Part shown: positions 50,209 to 56,231 of the stretch, in pieces
How the letters are laid out: each line of letters opens with the position of its first letter
Numbering within the stretch: the first letter of the stretch is position 1
DNA from: Pseudoalteromonas rubra
Lineage (GTDB): Bacteria; Pseudomonadota; Gammaproteobacteria; Enterobacterales; Alteromonadaceae
Assembly (NCBI RefSeq): GCF_000967655.1
Contig: NZ_JXYA01000039.1
Span: 1 to 56,231, forward strand
DNA length: 56,231 bases
Reading direction: 5' to 3'
Notes under the pieces: model-generated
Told to the model about the DNA's origin: nothing
The model's database searches: none
What the model saw: the letters and a program-made list of their open reading frames with translations, nothing else
Made by a program: the position numbers and the translations under genes

Positions 50209-51573
50209 TCAGGGCTGCCGGGTTTTGATGTTGAACTTATCCATGCGCCGGTACAGCGCACTTTTACTTATTCCCAGTAAAACCGAGGCTTCCTCCACGT
50301 TGTCGAGGCACTGGGACAGTGCCATTTTTATGAGTTTTTGCTCTGCCTGCTCCAGTGTTACCAGTTCAGAGATAGGGCCATCAGGCGCAGTATTTTCAGG
50401 TTTGATTGGCAGCTGAGCAGCTGTGATCTCTGGCTCGTCGCACATGAGTACTGCGCGCTCCATAATATGGCTGAGCTCCCGCACATTGCCCGGCCAGTGA
50501 TAGGCTTGCAGAGCGTTGCACGCGCAGTCAGACAAAACCGGTTCGGGTAGTTCATAGCGCTTTGCATGCGCCGAGATAAAGTGCCTGGCAAGCGGAATAA
50601 TTTCGTCGCTGCGTTGCCTCAGTGGTGGCAGTGTCAGCTCTATGGTATTGAGCCTGAAATACAGGTCCTGACGAAATACCCCTTGTGTTTGTAATGTCTC
50701 GAGATCGGCATTGGTGGCGCTGATGAGCCGACACTCTGCGTGGCGTGTTTTGTCGGAGCCGACCGGCTCATATTCGCCGCTTTCCAGTACCCGCAACAGC
50801 TTGGCTTGTTGCGACTCACTTAAGGTCGCAATTTCATCTAAAAACAGGGTGCCGCCGCTGGCCTGGCTGAAACGGCCTTCGCGGTCTTGTCTGGCATCAG
50901 TAAATGCCCCTTTGACATGGCCAAACAGCTCGCTTTCGAACAAGCTGTCGGGGATGGCTGCCATGTTAACACTGACAAGCCCACCTGTGCGTGCGCTTTG
51001 CTGGTGCAGGTACTGTGCAATATGCGATTTACCCGTGCCGTTCTCGCCGCGCAGCAAGATATTGGCCCCGGTTGGCGCTACCCTGTCTAGCTGTTTTTTC
51101 AGCGTCTGCATTTGCGGACTCAACCACAGCAGTGCTTTATCGGGCACTGGTTTGCTTACAGGCGCTGCGCTGTGTCTGGCCTTTGCCATGTGCCGCAGGC
51201 CAAGGTGTTTTTTCACCATCATCAGCACCGCGTGGTTATCCCAGGGTTTGGCAAAAAAGTCCACCGCGCCCCGTTGCATAGCTTCGACCGCAAGCGTCAC
51301 GCTGGACCAGGCGGTCATGGCAATAAATGCCGGGCTAGATGGGCCGCGTGCTGCATGCTCAGATAAAAAATTCAGCCCTTCCTGACCTGAAGTAGTATCC
51401 AGCTCATAATTCATATCGAGCAGTACCAGGTCGATGGGTTGTTGGGCAAGGGTTTGCGCTGCTGCACTGAGCGAGCTGCTCTGAAGCGTGTTAAAGCCGC
51501 TGTTTTTTAGCAGCAGGTGAAGACTCAGACGAATATCGGCCTTGTCGTCAACGATAAGTAGGGTGCCTTGCAT
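50209..51573 (-). CDS. Sigma-54-dependent response regulator (NtrC family)
   Basis: A 454-residue activator. The receiver has Asp in DLVLLDMNYELD and Lys in FFAKPWDN. The AAA+ domain shows GENGTGKSHIAQYLH, the sigma-54 contact loop GHVKGAFTDARQDREGRF (GAFTDA instead of the usual GAFTGA), GGTLFLDEIATLS and RQDLYFRLNTIELTLPPLRQR. A Fis-type HTH ends it (EEASVLLGISKSALYRRMDKF). ATG 51573 is chosen because the receiver starts there; the frame extends 14 codons upstream. It lies between the permease and kinase genes, making it a likely regulator of the transporter and of its own operon. Confidence 0.92.
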   Translation of the reverse strand: MQGTLLIVDDKADIRLSLHLLLKNSGFNTLQSSSLSAAAQTLAQQPIDLVLLDMNYELDTTSGQEGLNFLSEHAARGPSSPAFIAMTAWSSVTLAVEAMQRGAVDFFAKPWDNHAVLMMVKKHLGLRHMAKARHSAAPVSKPVPDKALLWLSPQMQTLKKQLDRVAPTGANILLRGENGTGKSHIAQYLHQQSARTGGLVSVNMAAIPDSLFESELFGHVKGAFTDARQDREGRFSQASGGTLFLDEIATLSESQQAKLLRVLESGEYEPVGSDKTRHAECRLISATNADLETLQTQGVFRQDLYFRLNTIELTLPPLRQRSDEIIPLARHFISAHAKRYELPEPVLSDCACNALQAYHWPGNVRELSHIMERAVLMCDEPEITAAQLPIKPENTAPDGPISELVTLEQAEQKLIKMALSQCLDNVEEASVLLGISKSALYRRMDKFNIKTRQP

Positions 51574-51633
51574 GATGTAACGGGCAGGCGCGAGTGTGCG
51601 CCTGCATTTCCTCATTGATTATTGTTTGATTTA

Positions 51634-54021
51634 TTATTCATTTCTCAGGGCCCGAATGGGGTCCTGACGGATCACCTTTTGTACCGGCAGATAGCTGGCG
51701 ATAAAGGCAACCAGTAACATAACCGGAATACTGCTCAGCACGGCCAGCCAGTTCACCTCGACCGGTCCTTCGCCAACGCGCGACCACAACAGATAACCCA
51801 GCGTGGCAAACAGCAGGCTCACCGCCAGCCCGGTAAAAATAGGCACGAAGCTTTGCTTTACAATCATGGCGGTCAGTTTATGAGTATGTGCACCCAAAGA
51901 CAAATGAATGCCCAGTTCGTAACGGCGCATCTGCACACTGTAGCTGAGTACCCCATAAATGCCCGCACCGGCCAGACTGAGCGTTAGGGTTAATAAAGCC
52001 ACGGTGAGCATGGCCTGGAGCCAGGTTTGTCTGAGTCGCTGACTGAGCATATCATCCACTTTCCTGAAAGCCGAGAAGTTTAAGGTGGGGTGAATATCCT
52101 TCAGTACATCACCAAGCTGAGCCTGAGCCAGGGGCCCGCTGGCTTTGACAATAAACGCGCTACTGCCTTCGGTTAGCGGCACATAGTAACGCGCCAGTTC
52201 ATAGCCAAGCGGGCCGGTGGGTACGTAAACATCGCCGACCACACCCACCACTTTTCTGGGCGTTTGCTGGTCGATGTATAGCGTCTGCCCTAGGGGACTT
52301 GCTTCGCCATACAGGCGCTTTGCCAGTGATTCGGAAAGCACTATTTCGTTGTTGTCTTCACCGGATGCTGCAATGGGGGTAAAGCTGCGTCCTTGTCTGA
52401 GCGGCAAGGCTAAGGTGGTGAAGGCATCTTCATCTATAAATGCCAGACTGATGATCCCAAGCAAAGCGATGTTTTCGTCGTACAGGTAATTCTTCCAGCC
52501 CATCACCAGGGGAGATGTTGCACTGGCGGCCACTGAGTTGATGCCTGCTTGTGCGCTTAGGGTATTTTTAACCTGCCGGGCCAGTTCAAACGGCGCAATG
52601 TCAGTGGCGCTGCCATCGACACGCACGTAGTAAAGGTGTTCAGTATCAAAGCCGGTTGGGTGGGTCATTTCCTGATAGGCAGGCAACAGTTTATTGGCGG
52701 CCAGAAACAGCAGTAAACTGGCAAACATCACTTGCAGTGCCACCAGAATATGGCGGGTTCTGGCAGAGATTTGCGCGCCTGTACCTTTGCCGCTCGCATG
52801 CAGGGCGTCGGTGAGGGCCTGATAGTTAACCTGGCTGCTGGTGATGGCCGCAATCAGCAAAGTGATCAGCAAAGCCAGCACAAGTGCAATCACAATGGTG
52901 GGGGCATCGAGCGACAGGGCCTGCATGCGGGTAAACAGGTAGCTGAGATCTTCAGCCAGTAACACATTCAGCCACTGCGCGGCAAGTAAGCCTAATACCG
53001 TCGCTGCGCCAATCAGTAACGCACATTCACAAAACATACTGACAAAGATGTGCCGGGGCTTGGCACCCAGCGCCGCCTGAATGGCCATAGTGCGTTGCTT
53101 TTGCGCGCCGCGAGATAAAAACAGGTTGGTGACATTGGTCAGGGCAATGAGCACCAGTACCGTAGCCGAAAATAATAAGCTCAGGGCCAGGCTATCGCTC
53201 TCGGCGATGATCCTGCTGCGCAGTGGCGTAAAGCGTGCGCCGATTGCGGTATCGGGGGCCACGTTTTCCTGGGACTGATACAACGCATTGATCTGCTCGC
53301 CCAGCGCGTGATTGGCCTGCTCTGGGTTCACACCCGGCTTGAGACGGGCAATGCCATTAAACTGGCTGCTGATGCTGTTCCAGTTGTTAGTGGTGCTGAG
53401 CGCCTCAGGAAAACTGCTGAATCCGCTAATAGCAAAGCTGCGAAAAATCTCCGGCACTTCAAACTCGGCGGCCGTGACGCCAATGATTTGATAGGCCACA
53501 CGGTTAAGCTGCGTAAAAGAGCCTACCACCTTAGGGTCGGCGTTAAAGTTGTCTTGCCAGGCCTGATAGCTCAGCACCAGCACCTTTTGCTCATCGCTGA
53601 CACCTTCGTTGGCGTTCAGTGCCCGCCCCAGATGCATGGGCACACCCAGTAACGAGAAAAACTCCGGTGATACGCGCAGTACATCCACGGTGGGGCGGTT
53701 ATCCACATCCATCAGTCGGGGCGTGGTATGGTGCAGCATGGCCATTTGTTCTATAAACTGTTGATCCTGATAGATCAGCAGCTGAGTGGGCAGCATCTGA
53801 AAACCATATTGGGTTTCGCCATTTATGGTTTCGCTTTGGTCGGTCACCCACAGGGTATCGGCATTGGGGTAGGGCAAGGGCTTGGTCAGCAGCCGGTGAT
53901 TGATGTTGATCACCACACACAGCGCCGCCAGTGTCAGTGCCAGTGTGAGGACCACGGTTATGCTGAAGCCGGGCAGTTTTTTCAGGTTGGCTGCGGCCAG
54001 TTTGAGTTCTTCTTTCATCAT
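51634..54021 (-). CDS. MacB/FtsX-family ABC transporter permease (two-domain)
   Basis: A 795-residue permease. The first helix (about 20-40) is followed by a large periplasmic MacB-type domain, then three helices near 280-390. A second periplasmic domain and three helices near 680-790 complete a duplicated FtsX layout (LLFSATVLVLIALTNVTNLFLSRGAQKQRTMAIQAALGA and the C-terminal GAGIYGVLSYSVQMRRYELGIHLSLGA). Two copies in one chain could act without dimerising. Its ATG overlaps the ATPase stop (ATGA). It probably exports a compound or lipoprotein with the adaptor and ATPase upstream. Confidence 0.88.
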   Translation of the reverse strand: MMKEELKLAAANLKKLPGFSITVVLTLALTLAALCVVININHRLLTKPLPYPNADTLWVTDQSETINGETQYGFQMLPTQLLIYQDQQFIEQMAMLHHTTPRLMDVDNRPTVDVLRVSPEFFSLLGVPMHLGRALNANEGVSDEQKVLVLSYQAWQDNFNADPKVVGSFTQLNRVAYQIIGVTAAEFEVPEIFRSFAISGFSSFPEALSTTNNWNSISSQFNGIARLKPGVNPEQANHALGEQINALYQSQENVAPDTAIGARFTPLRSRIIAESDSLALSLLFSATVLVLIALTNVTNLFLSRGAQKQRTMAIQAALGAKPRHIFVSMFCECALLIGAATVLGLLAAQWLNVLLAEDLSYLFTRMQALSLDAPTIVIALVLALLITLLIAAITSSQVNYQALTDALHASGKGTGAQISARTRHILVALQVMFASLLLFLAANKLLPAYQEMTHPTGFDTEHLYYVRVDGSATDIAPFELARQVKNTLSAQAGINSVAASATSPLVMGWKNYLYDENIALLGIISLAFIDEDAFTTLALPLRQGRSFTPIAASGEDNNEIVLSESLAKRLYGEASPLGQTLYIDQQTPRKVVGVVGDVYVPTGPLGYELARYYVPLTEGSSAFIVKASGPLAQAQLGDVLKDIHPTLNFSAFRKVDDMLSQRLRQTWLQAMLTVALLTLTLSLAGAGIYGVLSYSVQMRRYELGIHLSLGAHTHKLTAMIVKQSFVPIFTGLAVSLLFATLGYLLWSRVGEGPVEVNWLAVLSSIPVMLLVAFIASYLPVQKVIRQDPIRALRNE

Positions 54022-54725
54022 CCCGCCATCTCCAGTTTCACCTCGTCGACCATCACACCGTCGAGCAGGAAGAGTTTTCGCCCGGCCATATCGGCATATC
54101 TGGGGTCGTGCGTCACCATACACATAGTGGTGCCTTGCGCATTCAAGTCGTGCAGCATCTGCATGACTGCATCACCGTTTTTGGAATCCAGGTTACCGGT
54201 GGGCTCGTCGATGAGCAGAATATCCGGCCGGTTAACCAGCGCCCGGGCAATGGCGATACGCTGCTGCTGGCCACCCGATAACTGATTGGGCTGGTGGTCA
54301 ACCCGGTGGGTCATCTGCACCAGCTCCAGGCAGTGCATTACCCGCTCTTTGAGTTGCGCACCTGCTAAAGGCTGTTCACTGTATTTTACTGGCAGCGCCA
54401 GGTTGTCGAACACGCTTAGCTCGTCAATAAGGTTAAACGACTGAAAGACAAAGCCAATATGCTTGTTCCTGAGCGTTGCTCGCTGATTAACACTGAGCTG
54501 GCTGACATCGTTACCGGCAATCTGATAGCGGCCGCTGGTGGGGGTATCCAGCAGGCCCAAAATATTGAGTAAGGTCGACTTACCACAACCGGAAGGGCCG
54601 GAGATAGACACGTATTCGCCCTCGTTAATGTTTAGGTTTACGCCTCGTAAAGCCTGTGTTTCCATACCGCTGAGCAGGAAGTGTTTGGTGATATCGTTGA
54701 GTTCAATAACGCATTTGTTGTTCAT
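54018..54725 (-). CDS. ABC transporter ATP-binding protein (MacB/LolD type)
   Basis: A 235-residue ATPase: Walker A GPSGCGKST, Q-loop FVFQSFNLI, signature LSGGQQQRIAIARAL, Walker B ILLIDEPTGNLD and H-loop MVTHDPRYA. The length and the LxLLDTPTSG.Y segment fit the MacB/LolD class that drives mechanotransmission permeases. Ten bp separate it from the adaptor stop, and its own stop overlaps the permease start. Confidence 0.95.
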   Translation of the reverse strand: MNNKCVIELNDITKHFLLSGMETQALRGVNLNINEGEYVSISGPSGCGKSTLLNILGLLDTPTSGRYQIAGNDVSQLSVNQRATLRNKHIGFVFQSFNLIDELSVFDNLALPVKYSEQPLAGAQLKERVMHCLELVQMTHRVDHQPNQLSGGQQQRIAIARALVNRPDILLIDEPTGNLDSKNGDAVMQMLHDLNAQGTTMCMVTHDPRYADMAGRKLFLLDGVMVDEVKLEMAG

Positions 54726-54735
54726 TGTTGTTTCC

Positions 54736-55983
54736 TTATTTACTCAGGTACACGACCGGCTCACCCTGATAGGATGCCATATCCGACAGAATAAAGCGCT
54801 GCTTTGGCTGTGCGCCACTGAGCAACTGAATATGCTGTGCGGTCTGGGCGCCATAGTGTACCTCAATGGCCTGTGCTTGTTGGGTATTGGGTTCGATGCG
54901 ATATAAAGTGGCGGTGCTGAAGGCTTTGGCGCCAACGGGCTTGTCGATATAAAGCGCCTCTTTGAGTGTATTAATGTGTATGGTGCCTTCGATATTAAGC
55001 TCGGGCCGGGCGCTGTCGGGCAGCGCAGCGGGCAGGGCCACTTCCACTTCAATATTGCCGTTTTGCACCATAGGGTTTATGCGCGAAATGGTGCCGGCTA
55101 TGAGGTCGGTTCGGGTATTCACTTGTACCGACTGCTCAAGCTTGATTTGCTCGGCATACGCCTGCGGAATTTGTAGCTGTGCATATAAGTCTTTTGTGCT
55201 GCCAACCAGCGCCAACTGGGCACCCAGCGGTACACTTTGACCCAGCTCAACATGTAATTGCTGTACTACGCCAGTGATCCCCGCGCGCACCGTCAGGCGC
55301 TCAACCCTGTGCTGAATAAGCCCATAGGCCTCTTCGGCGGCGTCGATATCCGAGCTTGCCAGCTGCAAATTGGCCTGATGTAGTGTTTGCAGCTGAGCAA
55401 TTCTGCGCTGCTCAATCTCAATACGCCGTTTAAGCTGACGATGCTCCAAAACCGTGCGCTGAAAATCCAGTTTAGACACCGCGCCATCTTCAACCAGGCC
55501 TGCCTGGGCAGAGACCTCCAGCTCAGCGCTTTCCAGCTCAGACTTTAAGATCTCCAGGCTTGCCTGATGCGACAGCATTTCGCGCTGCTGATTAATATCC
55601 GCCTGTAAATACTGATCTTTCGCCTGTTGCAATGCTCGTTTTGCATCTTTAAGTGCCTGCGCCAGATTGGCATCCTGAAGCCGCATAATCACACTCCTGG
55701 GTGTCACCTCAGCACCCGGGCGCAGCACAATCTCCTCAACCGTGGCCTCGCTGGCTGCACTGATCAGACGCGGCGTACGCGATTTGAGCTGACCAAACCC
55801 GGCCACCGAAATCGTTAAATCCCCCTGTCTGACCTCACCAATCCAGGCATCACCCGTTGCCAAAGACGCCTGCGCCGTTGGCTGAGCAAGCAGCCAGCCA
55901 GCCACAATGACAAGCACAGCAATACCACCGAGCCACAACCAGTTTACTTTTATGCTCTTTTTCTGTTCGACCTGTATGTCCAT
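54736..55983 (-). CDS. Membrane-fusion (periplasmic adaptor) protein, HlyD/MacA-like
   Basis: A 415-residue adaptor with one N-terminal helix (about 15-31). A beta-barrel/lipoyl part (EVRQGDLTISVAGFGQLKSRTPRLISAASEATVEEIVLRPGAEVTPRS) is followed by a long coiled-coil hairpin (ALKDAKRALQQAKDQYLQADINQQ ... AEEAYGLIQHRVERL) and the returning lipoyl half (ITGVVQQLHVELGQSVPLGAQLALVG). It is first gene of the minus-strand operon, with AGAGG before its ATG and a sigma-54 promoter about 36 bp upstream. It would link the inner-membrane permease to the periplasm or an outer-membrane duct. Confidence 0.9.
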   Translation of the reverse strand: MDIQVEQKKSIKVNWLWLGGIAVLVIVAGWLLAQPTAQASLATGDAWIGEVRQGDLTISVAGFGQLKSRTPRLISAASEATVEEIVLRPGAEVTPRSVIMRLQDANLAQALKDAKRALQQAKDQYLQADINQQREMLSHQASLEILKSELESAELEVSAQAGLVEDGAVSKLDFQRTVLEHRQLKRRIEIEQRRIAQLQTLHQANLQLASSDIDAAEEAYGLIQHRVERLTVRAGITGVVQQLHVELGQSVPLGAQLALVGSTKDLYAQLQIPQAYAEQIKLEQSVQVNTRTDLIAGTISRINPMVQNGNIEVEVALPAALPDSARPELNIEGTIHINTLKEALYIDKPVGAKAFSTATLYRIEPNTQQAQAIEVHYGAQTAQHIQLLSGAQPKQRFILSDMASYQGEPVVYLSK

Positions 55984-56018
55984 ACCATTTCCTCTGTGGG
56001 CATTTGGGAATAGTCATT

Positions 56019-56033
56019 ACAAGTCACGTGCCA
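56019..56033 (-). promoter_or_regulatory. Sigma-54 (-24/-12) promoter of the adaptor-ABC-TCS operon
   Basis: On the minus strand TGGCACGTGACTTGT matches the consensus TGGCACGNNNNTTGC with one change (T for the last C of the -12 element). Transcription would start near 56007, leaving a short leader to the adaptor ATG at 55983. The operon encodes its own NtrC-type activator. Confidence 0.75.
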
Positions 56034-56091
56034 TTTTTTAAGTTGCTGTATTATATGGTTTTGTGTGGTTTTTGAGTCTGGTTTTAACGTG

Positions 56092-56150
56092 GCGATTTGT
56101 GGAAATGGAATTGCGATTTTTGGAAATGGGAAGGCGATAAAATGTGCTGG
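56092..56150 (-). promoter_or_regulatory. Three repeats with a 21-bp period upstream of the sigma-54 promoter
   Basis: GCGATTTGTGGAAATGG (56092-56108) and GCGATTTTTGGAAATGG (56113-56129) differ at one base. A third, degenerate unit at 56134-56150 keeps GCGAT and the closing TGG in phase. The period is exactly 21 bp, about two helical turns, and the array lies about 60-117 bp upstream of the -24 element, where enhancer sites for NtrC-type activators are found. The rest of 56034-56231 is AT-rich with TTTTTGTTGTCATTTGTGG-like text and no gene. Confidence 0.6.
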
Positions 56151-56231
56151 TATATTGCTTTTTTGTTGTCATTTGTGGTTTTTTGTTGTTACATTTGACT
56201 ACTGATAAAAAGTAAGGATAACTAGGAATTA

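Noticed and set aside
1..56231. tRNA or rRNA genes
   Set aside because: No cloverleaf-like TTCGANTC context with matching acceptor arms and no rRNA signature was recognised on either strand by reading; a tRNAscan run would settle it.

Overview
The window looks like chromosomal DNA of a marine gammaproteobacterium, most likely Pseudoalteromonas or a close relative. This is inferred from the gene families and style (a DUF1501/DUF1800 pair, MipA/OmpV, a VC0807-family protein, AtoC-type regulators, large Ig/LRR lipoproteins), not from a marker gene. No rRNA or tRNA gene was recognised.

Region 1 (1-2.4 kb) is an IS91-family element: a tyrosine recombinase translationally coupled to an HUH/Y-type transposase. 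Its right end abuts GTTC. Region 2 (about 2.36-10.8 kb, perhaps to 13.4 kb) is visibly AT-rich and is read as a chromosomal integron cassette array. It holds small, co-oriented, mostly unrelated genes separated by imperfect dyads of 50-126 bp that begin with RYYYAAC-like boxes and end with GTTRRRY-like boxes (attC sites). No integron integrase is in the window, and the IS91 element sits exactly at the left end of the array. Cassette products include a trypsin-like protease, a 649-residue protein with a bacterial EndoU-like RNase domain at its N-terminus, a cupin, a MepA-like murein endopeptidase, an HExxH metallopeptidase, YciI-like and GFA proteins, and several membrane or unknown proteins. 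One cassette has no convincing gene.

Region 3 (13.4-23 kb) carries metabolic and envelope genes: an AraC regulator broken by one extra T, an ABM monooxygenase, a secreted CocE-type hydrolase, RidA, a LysE exporter, a VC0807 protein, a choice-of-anchor-A/beta-propeller protein and an acyltransferase-3. Region 4 (23-30 kb) is one gene for a lipoprotein of about 2255 residues with PKD/Ig-like repeats, beta-rich modules and a leucine-rich repeat tail. Region 5 (30-46 kb) holds MATE, a serine hydrolase, EEP nuclease, TetR, DM13, a Pmp3 peptide missing from automatic ORF lists, MgtC + DUF2254, a GDPD lipoprotein, MipA, DUF1501/DUF1800 and an OmpR-type two-component system. Region 6 (46-48.9 kb) has VOC/LysR, YjdM and the lipocalin Blc.

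Region 7 (48.9-56.2 kb, minus strand) is a probable single operon: membrane-fusion adaptor, ABC ATPase, MacB/FtsX permease, NtrC-family regulator and its histidine kinase. A strong -24/-12 (sigma-54) promoter lies just upstream of the adaptor gene, preceded by three repeats with an exact 21-bp period. Together these suggest a self-regulated export system.
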